From Cardinalis cardinalis (lineage: Eukaryota; Chordata; Aves; Passeriformes; Cardinalidae), in the NCBI GenBank assembly GCA_014549065.1, contig JACDOX010000031.1:6342072-6406071 (forward strand): a DNA stretch of 64,000 bases. Reading direction: 5' to 3'. Each line of letters begins with the position of its first letter. The first letter of the stretch is position 1. The position numbers and the translations under genes were made by a program. The notes beneath the pieces are model-generated. The model saw only the letters and a program-made list of their open reading frames with translations, was not told the DNA's origin and made no database searches. Shown here one piece after another: positions 52,005-62,049 of the stretch.

Positions 52005-52073
52005 TTGTGTAATCCTGACAGCTTGACTTCCAAAGGCAATTGTGTAATTTAGGCAGCTTAACTTCCTAAGGCA
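52005..52073 (+). repeat. Imperfect 35-bp tandem duplication
   Basis: The unit at 52005-52038 (TTGTGTAATCCTGACAGCTT...) recurs at 52040-52073 (TTGTGTAATTTAGGCAGCTT...). Both end in AAGGCA, with scattered substitutions between copies. This is an old local duplication without wider extension. Confidence 0.7.
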
Positions 52074-53043
52074 CTGTCGCAACATCTGTCAGAGCTGTTG
52101 AAAGAGGCCAAAATTAAGTATTAGGTGTCCAGGTAATCAAGGTTCTTCAGAATCAGGGTTTTACTTGTGAAATTGAGCTAATTTTTGAAGATAAAAAAGT
52201 GCAGCAGGCTTTCTTCCTGAGGCAAGGTTATGATTTCTAGTGTCTGTATGTTTTAATATATAATCCTAGTAGAAAAGGAGAGGAAAAAGCCTAAGAAGTT
52301 TGATTAATGGAAGTAGCTTAGAAAGAGCTAAGTATGAGGACTGATCTCAGAGCTCTTAGGCTGGAAAAAACGTCCCATTAATTTTAGTGGGAGTTTTGAC
52401 TGCACAAGGACTTTCAAGATCAAGTGCTTTCTTGTTCATTAAAGGATAGAAGGTAATTAGAAATAAAGCACGGAAAAGATTTTATATAGTACTGCTTTTG
52501 TCAGCTGAAAAAATCCATATTATTGTAGGAGTTTTAGGCTAATCTTCTCTCTCCCTTTCTTGCATAAAATGATGACACAGTAGGTTGTTTTCATTACTTT
52601 TAGAGGTCTCTGCTTCTATCTGTTCATTTTATTGGGAAAAAGCAATTGGGAAGGGGTTTTTTTTCTGTTATCTTCTTTGCTGTTGGATTGCAATCTCATC
52701 TTTGATGCTGACTTTGTCATTTCCTTCTTCCATCCAAACCGTTTAGCTCAAGGTATTCCCATAACATTTTTGTTTGTAAATGTGGGATGATAAATGAAAN
52801 AAAAAGCAAGTGTGCATTTTGGTTGAAAGATTTTGCTGATGTCAGCTCACAAAATAGAGAAACATTTAGAAAGAAAAAGGTAAAACTGTACTAAGTTTTA
52901 CAGAAACAAATCTTGCATGTTTTATAATNCCTCAAATTATGTTGACTTTTGAACACCTTTTAGTGATGCCTTAGGTTTTAGCTTTTATATTTTTCAGATT
53001 CCATACTGCTTTAGTGTGTAGTTCTGGACTTCATATTAGGGGA

Positions 53044-53412
53044 TGGTAAGCTCTCTTCACAGAGTAGGTGGGCAAAACANTTCCTTCTCTAGCTTGGGAC
53101 CAAGGACAACTGATCCAAATTTCAGGCCCAAGAGCATAAACAATGTGGACTGAAAAGAGAAAAGAAGGATGGGACTTCATAACCTAAAGCTATAATTGGA
53201 CAATTAACTACAGTATACTAATGGACCAGCACTTATAAAAGTGTGAGACCTTGTGACCAATCATCCATTTTGTGACCATTTTGGATTCATCTTGGNTAAA
53301 GCCCTGGTTGGGCTCTTGTACTGCCCAAGGTGTATCCATCAAGGCCTTTTAATAAATACCTACTGTATTCTCCATCTAGCCTCTGTTCTAGGTCAGCCTT
53401 CACAAGGCATCA
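53044..53412 (+). mobile_element. Putative endogenous-retrovirus solo LTR (ERVL-like, avian)
   Basis: This non-coding element of about 369 bp begins with TG and ends with CA (GGCATCA). Internally it has a TATAAAA box at 53234-53240 and a CCAAT-like motif just downstream. AATAAA follows at 53351-53356, then a T/C-rich segment and the terminal GTCAGCC...GGCATCA. Promoter, then polyadenylation signal, then CA end is the expected U3-R-U5 order on the plus strand. The flanks are TTAGGGGA (53036-53043) and TTAGGGAA (53413-53420), 7 of 8 identical. No internal retroviral sequence accompanies it. The subfamily is uncertain. Confidence 0.62.
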
Positions 53413-53753
53413 TTAGGGAAGCCATATATTCTTAAGACCTTGTGAACCCAACCCTATATTTTAAATGTTTGTCAGTCATGAACCATTGCAGGAATAATGA
53501 ATTTAGATCATCAGCTGATGGGAGTACTTTCTACACTGACCTCAGGGACAAGGGACTCATCTCCTGTTAGAACTTCATTCTTTGTAATACTTAAAAATAA
53601 GATTTATTTAACTCTTTTTTTACAACTACTTTTTTTCCTCTCCTCTATATCAAAACCTTTTTTTTGTTCAGCCTCAAGCTATAATTTATTTGTTTGAAGA
53701 ATGTGGTCCAAGTTTAATTGTGAGTGGAATTGCCACTGAAAGACTGAGAGCAG

Positions 53754-53789
53754 GGGATTGCTTTCTGTACAGGGATTGCTTTCTGTACA
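53754..53789 (+). repeat. Perfect 18-bp tandem duplication
   Basis: GGGATTGCTTTCTGTACA occurs twice in direct succession without a mismatch, which points to a recent slippage or duplication event. Two copies only. Confidence 0.85.
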
Positions 53790-54189
53790 GCTTTTTATGA
53801 GGTGTTGGTGCACACAGGGAAGTTGTAAAATGGATGGGGATATTATGAATCTGTTGCTTCTCTGGTTCTCTTTTCTGTCCCTGCAATATGTAATGATCTT
53901 AACCATTCCCAAAAACATGGCAAAGTGAGAGAGACATATTTCACTTCTGATGTAGCTGTAGCTTACTTTTTTGTAGAAAAAAGGCATTGTATTTTATGAT
54001 TCCATGAATTTGTCTTTTCAGTCTGAAAATTGTTATGTGAATGATATTTTGTTCCTGCACATTTCTGTTTTATTTTGATGGTCTCCCTAAGCTTTTAACT
54101 AGCTAAGGGGGTAGGAGAAACATTCATTATTTGTGATAGAAATTTGTCTTGTAATTCCTTTCCAATTATTTTCAGGAAACTACTTATTA

Positions 54190-54222
54190 TTTCTGCAAAG
54201 GTGACATTTCTGTAAAGGTGAC
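54190..54222 (+). repeat. Imperfect 17-bp tandem duplication
   Basis: TTTCTGCAAAGGTGACA is followed at once by TTTCTGTAAAGGTGAC, differing by one C/T change over the shared bases. It is one of three short tandem duplications within 0.9 kb. Confidence 0.75.
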
Positions 54223-54567
54223 TTTCTAACAAGTAGGGAGGTATTAGGTAATTGGAGTATACTTTCAAAAACTTATCACTTCATCACAGTGGATCAAACT
54301 GGTCAATAGGCATTCTAAGAGAGAGCTTGGTCCACAGGGACCCCTTCTTTGCCTTTTAACCAGTTTGATTCCATTGCTTTTGGGTGAATTGCTTTTCAGT
54401 TGTACTCATGTAAATGAGGAAAACAGTCATATGTAAAACATCACAGAAGGTACAGGCAGATTTTAGAATGAGGTGTTTCCAGTGGCTTTACCTTATTGTT
54501 AAACTCTTTTATTAATCTCCATGGATTACATAAGTGCCTTTTCTATGCAGAATGTAAAACCGAGTAT

Positions 54568-54611
54568 CATTTCTGCTTGTGTAAGACCAAATAACATTTC
54601 TGCTTGTGTAA
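54568..54611 (+). repeat. Short duplication with 27-bp period
   Basis: The 17-bp word CATTTCTGCTTGTGTAA occurs at 54568-54584 and again at 54595-54611, separated by a 10-bp spacer. It is the third local duplication in this part of the window. Confidence 0.75.
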
Positions 54612-57004
54612 AACATTTTTATTTTGGGGTTTGTGGGTTGGGTTGTTTTGTGATTTTTTTTTTCCCACAGTTAAAATTTCAAATGACAAAAAGAGATTTC
54701 CTGAATTTATTTGGAAATGTGGCTTCAGATATGAGAGGAGAATACTTTTGGTAGACAAAATCCTTAAGATGACTTTCTGCTTTCAAGGGGAGTTCTTGAA
54801 AAAGCTTTCAGAACTATGATACAATTCTCCAAGAACACAGAACTTTTGTGAGACATCTAANGTACCTGTTGGGAGTACTTTGGAAGAGACATGCGTTTTC
54901 CATTGCAAGTAAAAGTACTATTTGATGTAAAGTGTTCTGAGGATTTTGCTCACTATAGAGTGGTAAAGGAGTGGATAAACCATTCTGTACAGAATACTAA
55001 TGTTCTTTCTGGATATGGGGCACACAGTGCTTTTTTGCAATTTGGGCATATTACTCTACAGAGAAAGGATTTGAAATTGTCNGACTTTCCAAAAACATTA
55101 CTCGTAATGTAATGTTCTCTCTCTGGGAAGCTTTCTTTTCGCAAATAAAATAGAACAGTTTTCTGAAAAGGCCTGGTGTGNTGTTGCTTGCTAACTTTCT
55201 GACTGTCCTTCCAAATGTATGTGTTGCTTTGGCTGAGATAGTTCAGAACTATTGTGGTAGTTTTCTGTTTTTGAGTTAAATGAGAACATCAGTTCCTCTC
55301 AGAATAGGCAGATTTGAAGGTTCTGCAAACTTAGTAACCTACTGAACTTTTCCTCCACTGTTCTCTCACATTCATATACACACAGTCTTTATGACTCTAG
55401 TCCTTGGAGACATGATATTTTGGGGTGTGTGAGTATTATACTCAGGAGGGAACCTGAAGTAGTACATAGTGCTATTTATATTCAGCAGTTAGTAACAGAG
55501 CATGAACATCCATTAATGCTCCCACATTAAACACAGCTTTAACTGCAGTTTCAAAGATCTGCTGGTTTTGCTTTTTTGAGTCTCAAGGCTGATTAATAAT
55601 ATCTTAATAAAAAGCTTAATAGTGCATTAAACTAAAAAAAGGAGAAAAGTTTCTTATTATGAGACATCTTGGTAGTTCACTAAACAAAACAATACAAGCT
55701 CATCTGAAATTCTCTTTCCTGACTACAATAAAATGTTCAACAATCAGCTTTCAGAAGCCACACTGATGTTTATGTAGCATTTTAAGTGTTACCACCCATA
55801 TGTTTGGTAGCACACTAGGCTGTGAAGTTTGTGAACCCTCATAAAAAGTTATTTATCTGTCTTCCATAGAAATTTACTCACATTTTGCTTTCTACAGTAC
55901 CAATATTGGGCCATTTGGGGAGGTGGGTGATCTGAAGATCCGTAGTAAGAATGACACATCTTTTTATTTAAATATTATTGCTTTTTAGGCACTGAATTTT
56001 GGAGATATGCCGAAGTACTTGTGGGAGATTTGGGTACCTGACAAACCATGGGTGGTAAGATATCAGATCCACTGCAATAAATAAAATAAGCATTTAATTT
56101 TAAGATAGGTGTTTTTGGGCCCTGCTGTCACCAAATTCAATGGACTGAACTCCTGCAGGGCTCATAAGAAGTGCAGTACTGCAAATGTATGCAAGTGTGT
56201 TTCCATTCTTTTCAATATCNTCACACCAGTGCAAAGTTGAAGTAATGCCTGTAGTATACTAAAACTGTGTGGTAGCTTCTGACAGGGGGAAAAGAGAATT
56301 TTTCAGCTGAAGTTTATAATAAGGCCATTTTTCTTATCTTTACTTAGACAAGTGAGTGTTTAGTTACTACCTCTCAGAGCAATTAATGTCTCAGAGCTTG
56401 ACCTACTGAACAGCACCCTTCTCCAGGCCTCCTCTTGAAAGTCTTGTTTAGCACTTCCTTCTGGAGTCCAACCCAGTCAGCCAGGGAAAGTAACAATCTC
56501 CTTTTGAGCACCATGTGGATTTCTCTGAAAATGAGTCTAGCAGATGCTGTCTGTTGTCCACTATCAAAGTCAGGAAGCAGAGAAGAATCAGAGTTCAATG
56601 TTTTGATTTCTAAAGACCTCCATGAAGAAAGAGCCATAGTCTGTTCAGATATGTCTTTTTTTTTTTCCCCAGAAATGCAGTCTAATCTGTCAGTTTCCAC
56701 ACTGGATTTTTGTGCAAAATAGAGGACTGTAGAATCTGTCCTCTATATGTATTTCTAGGAGAGTCTCTTCAAAACTAGTACCAGAAAACTCCATGTAGAA
56801 GCTCAGAACTTTCTAGTGCTTTAAAGGTTGAAAGCAATAAATGCAATTTAAATTTAGTTGCATCCCATAATATATTTAATTACACTTTTATGACGATTTA
56901 AACTATATATTTACAGTACAATGTTATTTCCTTAGTAATATAGGCCTTGTTCCCCAAAACTACACACATTTTGTCACTACCTTTAAGCTACATCAGAAGA
57001 AAAT

Positions 57005-57026
57005 TTCCTGGAAAATTCCTGGAAAA
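57005..57026. promoter_or_regulatory. Two tandem STAT/GAS-consensus sites
   Basis: TTCCTGGAAAA is repeated exactly twice head to tail. Each copy holds TTCCTGGAA, which satisfies the STAT consensus TTCNNNGAA and is itself palindromic at its ends. The 11-bp spacing puts both sites on the same helical face. The motifs are plain in the sequence; actual STAT binding is inference. Confidence 0.4.
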
Positions 57027-58560
57027 CTGGAGTTTGCTGTATCAGATTATAAATTTAAAATTACATTTTCTAACTACCTACTGTGTATTTGAATTTTTAG
57101 CCTTAACAGTAGGATATGTTAGCTTCACTGTAGGCATGCCAGAGATAAGGGGCTTGCTTTAATTTTTTCAATGTAAAATATTCTGAATAAACTTTGTTGA
57201 ATCTCTATTAGTGTAGTATAAAATTTATCTAGATTAAAACNTCCTGGATATCTGTCTCCTTTCTAATTATAGAGAATGCAGTGATTATAAATTAATTGAT
57301 TACCACAAGAAGTTTGAAGGAAATTTTCAATAAAAAAAAGAGTTGAAGCCAAGTAATTTAAAGTGAACACAGTACTAAATGGGATTCACAGCTGAGCCAG
57401 ATGATCATTGTAGGTCCTTTCCTATTGAAATATTTTATTCCATTCTGTTTAGTGCCCAACACTGGAAATCTATGTGACTATAGCTATTTATAAATTCTTT
57501 TTACAACAATAAATTAATGGTTGGACCTCACTGAGGCAGACTCAGGCAATGGAACCACATGTGAGACATGCACATGTCTTTAGCTCAGCTTTGGTATATC
57601 TCCTTTTGTATTGGTCCTAAACACAATGTTTTAGCAGAAGNTGTCAAGCCTAATATTTTATTTCATTGTATAATAATTTCAAAATAAAGAGTTGTNCTAT
57701 ACCGATTTATTTAAATCTAAGAGCAATATATATGTAATGCTTCATGATCAAGTCAATTTTGAGAGAAAGTATATTATTCTATACATCACATTGTAAAAGC
57801 TGGCATCTTAAGGGCTACAGATATTAAGGAAATGTATTTCAGGAAGGTAGACATTAATTACCAGAAAGCAAGTAGAGATTTAAAAAAAAAAGTGTGAAAT
57901 ATTTATTTCTCATTCTTGTTCTAGGTTTTCAAAAATGGAGAAAGTTATTCTCTTTACCAGCTGATATTGGACATGACCTTTGGATTTTTTTCTTTTTTTT
58001 TTTTTTGATAGCTGAGAGCAATAGCCTGTCTAGTCAGTTTAATTAAGGCTTTTTTTCTGTGCCTTTGAATGTTAGACTGAAAAAAATCCTGCAAGCTGTT
58101 TCTTATGTAAAGTACTTTAGGTGTTCTAGCATATTTTTATCATTTTAATATTGATGTTCACAGTCTGAGAAGTATCTAAGTAATGTTGATGATCTCTAGA
58201 GTGAATGAGGACTGCACATTTTGCAATGCATTATTGAGTATGANTAAAGTTGTCTTGTATTCTTGTTTTTTTCTAAAACAGCTGAATTACCTATGAGTAC
58301 TTTGCGCATCTAAATAGCAGCCTCTTTCAAAAGGATTCTTGGCAAAGCAAATATCCATTAACATTGTATCTAATAGAATTNAAAAAAAGGAGCCTTAAAA
58401 CAAGTTTCAGACCTAATGGATTTTCTCTTTCTTGAAGTTCAATTTCAGTCATTTCAGCCTTTAATATTTGTGGTAGATGGTCCTAAATACTAAATGCTGA
58501 AGCTTTTAGCTAAGTGTCTCATGTAGGTCATAAGCAGCAGTGCAGACAGCACAGTTTTGT

Positions 58561-58582
58561 GGGGGGACTGGGCTGGGGTGGG
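58561..58582 (+). other. Canonical G-quadruplex motif
   Basis: Four G runs of at least three (GGGGGG, GGG, GGGG, GGG) are separated by loops of three, two and one bases (ACT, CT, T). This meets the usual G3+N1-7 rule and is the clearest G-quadruplex motif I noticed in the window. It lies just upstream of the complex block that starts near 58.65 kb. Confidence 0.75.
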
Positions 58583-59440
58583 ATGGATGCAGGAAAGGAA
58601 ACACAGCACTCAGTGATGAATAATNTAGAATATATTTAGATAATCTAATATATTAAGGATGTGGGAGAGATGAGAACACGTGGATAGCGCTTGGTCTTTT
58701 AATCAGCCCATTTTGCAACAGACACACATTCCCACACACATACACACCCACACCAGTTCAAGCTGCATTCCTTCAGCCCAATTCAAACCAGCATGCAGGG
58801 CTACAGGACACACACTCCAACTGCACATCCTGGCTGGGCCCTAGCTGTCAACTGGATTCTTGTGTGTGTGGTTCAGGCTTAGTCTTTTGTGGGATGCTGG
58901 ATGCCCATGGATGTATTCATTCATGAGGAGCTATTGTCTAAACTGTCTGTGGATTTATAAATCATACTGTTGGTGTAAGCCGCTATAAACCAAGCCAGTG
59001 AGCCTGTGGCCTCATTGTCATGTGGCTTCAGGCCAACATCCCTGATATCATCCATATGTAAGGCCAGCTAGCAGCTGTCATGGAGGTTATTATCATTCTG
59101 TTCTCCCAGCCCAAATCTGTTCCAAAGTGTGAATTCAGCAACAATTATGTAACAGAGTTCAGCTAGTTCAGCTTTGTCTCGTGTCTCACACTAGGTTAAT
59201 TGTGTTATTTGCAGATGGGCAGTTGTAGTCGTGGTTCCATTTATCTAAGCTGTGCTTTTGGGTAGTTTCTTATCTTGTGTCATGCGATCAAAACAATCCC
59301 TTTTAGGAATATAATGGCACTTTGACACTGACAACATTAACATCTGTTCCTTGGGCGTGGAAATACTGCTTTCTACACCAACACATTAATACACAAATCT
59401 GAGACTGTGCTTGAATACGAGAGAGGAAAAAAAAAAATAT
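58583..59440. promoter_or_regulatory. Candidate conserved non-coding/enhancer block
   Basis: About 800 bp has balanced base composition, few homopolymers and no long open frame, unlike the surrounding AT-rich DNA. Dense motifs include CATATG at 59053-59058 and CAGCTG at 59072-59077 followed by TCA, AATTATG/TTAATTG homeodomain-like cores, and TTTATAAATCATACTG. A CA-rich patch lies at about 58720-58760. These features are typical of deeply conserved developmental enhancers, but the conservation is inferred, not measured. Confidence 0.4.
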
Positions 59441-59989
59441 ATATAAAAATCAGAAGCAGAAGGAAGGTTTGTGGAGGATATATTATAAGCGCAAATCTTG
59501 TGACTGAGCTTGACCTAAATTAACAGAATCTTTCTTTGAGAAAGAGATGCAGGCTCTAGGAAATGAGCTAAGGTTAAAGGAGAGAATCCGAGACTATTCA
59601 AATATCTCGTGATTATGTACCACATAAATAACTTGATTTCCAAACAGTACATTGTAGAGGAATACTTTGTTCTCCTGTAAAAAGGAAAAAAACAAAAGGA
59701 AAAAAACCCACCACTTTTTCTCTGCTGTTCAAGCTAGATGACAACTACTTGAGTCAGGATACTGAGAAATTGAATGTTCTATACATTTTAAATTTTGCAG
59801 TCTCTGTATACACATGTGGTTAATAATCTTGCCAGAAGTTTTCACAGATTTTATTTTGTTCTGATTGTAACTCTTTATGCCTATTAACTGGTAAAGGAAG
59901 TACCTTAAATTGGATATAATTCAGGAATGTTGGACAAACAGCAATCTTTTTGGTAATTAGATTTTATTATGTCTTTGTTTTCAAAGTGA
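59441..59989. other. Non-coding stretch, nothing recognised
   Basis: It has an A-rich run and a short TA run near 59.43-59.45 kb and A-rich patches near 59.69 kb. No exon, RNA gene or transposon is recognised. Confidence 0.55.
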
Positions 59990-60400
59990 GCTTCTTTGCT
60001 GTTTAGANCTGTCATTGCAATTGCTTGGGAAACAGTGCTTTCAAATTAATCTAAATAGATTCTGGTCAATAAGGCACTGCTCTTCTGTCTCAAACGTGAA
60101 GTGAAACTGAATTTATCAGGTTTATATAAAAACAGGTTTATATAAAAATAAATGTCTACATATATATCTTGACTTCACTTCTTTCCCTAATTGGTAACAT
60201 GCAATGTACAATTCTCATTTTTGATTCACCCCTTTGGTGTCTGCATCTCCCCTTAGGGAACCAAGCTGTTTTCCTCTCCTGCTGTAATTGAAATCAAACT
60301 TGTTGCAGTCTGTAATTGATAGTGAATCTAACAATCTAATGCTTTATATGAGACAGATGCACAGCAGAAGCACATGAAGCAGCATATGGAAAAGTAAGTG
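59990..60400. promoter_or_regulatory. Candidate conserved non-coding block with paired homeodomain sites
   Basis: The exact word TGTAATTGA occurs at 60283-60291 and 60311-60319, 28 bp apart. CATTGCAATTGC lies near 60016, and AATCTAACAATCTAATGC follows the paired sites. The block is repeat-free apart from a 16-bp tandem duplication at 60117-60148. With the block at 58.6-59.4 kb it forms the best candidate regulatory cluster in the window. The call is inference. Confidence 0.33.
60117..60148 (+). repeat. Perfect 16-bp tandem duplication
   Basis: CAGGTTTATATAAAAA occurs twice in succession without mismatch. Each copy contains a TATATAAA sequence, so the duplication also doubles a TATA-like motif. 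No transcript start is otherwise indicated. Confidence 0.85.
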
Positions 60401-60936
60401 CCCTACTGGGGTGAAGATAGATTCATTCTTGTTTTGTTAAACAATATTCCAATACTTTGATCAACTAGTTCACCTACACTTTAGTAAGCTAAGAGACACA
60501 TGTAGAACATTTGGAGTATATGTGCTGTATTAATAGAAACAGTTAGACCACATCTTTCAGTCCTCATGAAGAACCGTACTTTCAGACTCTCATATACTTG
60601 CTTTGACTGATCTTTTCTCTTGAGATGTTAAAGAAAAATATTCTAGTTTCTGTCTCACTGTTGTTATGACAGGTCTAATGGCTCATAAGGGAATGTAAAT
60701 CTAGATGTTCTCTCTCACACTTGTTTTGGCATCTAGCGCAAATCATAATCTTGTATAAGGNAGGCATCTTTTTGTCTCTGGGAGAAGACATTTGCTAAGA
60801 ATCTGCCATTGGAGCAGGATGCTGCTGTCTATCAGCAATATGTAACATATTCCTGTTTTTCTTCCTCTCTTTAGTCATATAATGCTTCCATTCTTAGTGA
60901 ATAAAATAATAAGATATTTGTAAGTATTATCCTATN

Positions 60937-60958
60937 TCTCCTTTCTCTCTCTCTCTCA
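60937..60958. repeat. CT microsatellite
   Basis: Consecutive CT dinucleotides (about seven) are preceded by TCTCCTTT. This is an ordinary short microsatellite. Confidence 0.75.
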
Positions 60959-61325
60959 TCTATAAGGGAAAAGAGAGCCAGTCATGAATGTTAGATTAAG
61001 TAAAACCTTAATATTTTAAAATATGTGGGGTTTCTTTTGTTTTTTTTCTTTTTCACTCTGTTGGAGATTTACTCTAGTTTCAACACTTGGGAGGGTTATA
61101 TAGTTTTAATAGCATTATTCTATGTAGCTTCTCTTTATGACACAGCATACTGAAATTAAACATAGAACTAAGAAGAAGTTGTAGGTTAATAATAACTGTG
61201 TTTGCTGACGGATTTCTTAAGATGTTTTAAGCATATTTTCTTAGCTGAAATAATGTAGTAGTTGCCTTTGTGGATTTCCTCATATCTGGTTTTGAAAGGA
61301 GTCTTACATGTTCCTTCCAGTGCTA

Positions 61326-61346
61326 CTGATAACAAGCTGTTATCAG
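61326..61346. other. Perfect hairpin made of two inverted GATA motifs
   Basis: CTGATAACA at 61326-61334 and TGTTATCAG at 61338-61346 are exact reverse complements around AGC. Each arm holds a consensus TGATAA GATA-factor site, giving an inverted pair 12 bp apart. A weaker version (CTTATCA, TAG, TGATAAG) occurs at 46930-46946. Confidence 0.55.
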
Positions 61347-62049
61347 CACATCTGAGTCAAGCAGACTAAAGCTTTGAGCTATTGCATCCATAACTAAGAT
61401 TGAAGACCTAGCTTAAGTCAAAAATCACACTTATTCTGTGATGCTTCTGACCCTAAAGATGTTGTCCTTTGTAAAGTTTAGCAGGATTTCTCCTGGGGTA
61501 ACAAAATTCCTTTAGGTATATCTAAATAAATATGAGCTTTCTGGTCAATACTTATAAGGAGATTTAGAGGAAAGCTAGTTATTCTGTAACTCCTCAGATA
61601 ATACCTGGTTTCTCAGGGATCTGAGAAAAAATAGAGGAGGAATTAACTTCTTTACTCTGTTCACAATCACAGTAGAGATTATTCTCATTAAATATTTATC
61701 CATCATGGAGGAGGAAGAGAGTTGAGTAATCAAACAGTTGGTGTTAATTTAAATGTCAAACCACAATTAGACAAAACATTCTTGCAATCAAATTTTATTG
61801 TGNTTTCCCAGTCTGTGCACTGAAAATATCCTTCACTCAAGGATTTCCATTCTGAGGGAAGAGAGTCCAATATGGATTTGACTCAAATTTCCTGAACTTT
61901 TTCCTCTTTTTGAAAATTCCATAAACTTTCTGTGACTCAATATTTCCTTCACAAGGTTAACTTGAGGCTGTTAGTTATTTCTTGCAAACAGATTTTCCCC
62001 CGAGTTGATCAGTTGCTATCCTGAATGGATTCTATGTTTTCCATTGCTG

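Larger units (their letters stand above)
44361..53043. other. Non-coding stretch, no gene seen
   Basis: No exon, RNA gene or transposon body is recognised. Microsatellite, GT-rich and hairpin features inside it are listed separately, as is a 35-bp-period tandem duplication at 52.0 kb. A-runs near 45.13, 46.82 and 51.48 kb are plain homopolymers without a recognisable retrocopy upstream. Confidence 0.5.
53413..58560. other. Non-coding stretch, no confident gene
   Basis: Short tandem duplications near 53.75, 54.19 and 54.57 kb and a paired motif at 57.0 kb are listed separately. The block at 56.38-56.72 kb is richer in GC than its flanks and open on both strands (105 codons minus, 95 plus). 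I recognise no domain in either translation. Nothing else is supported. Confidence 0.5.
60401..62049. other. Non-coding stretch, no gene seen
   Basis: It contains a short CT microsatellite at about 60937-60958 and a GATA-type hairpin at 61326-61346. No exon, RNA gene or transposon is recognised elsewhere in it. Confidence 0.55.
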
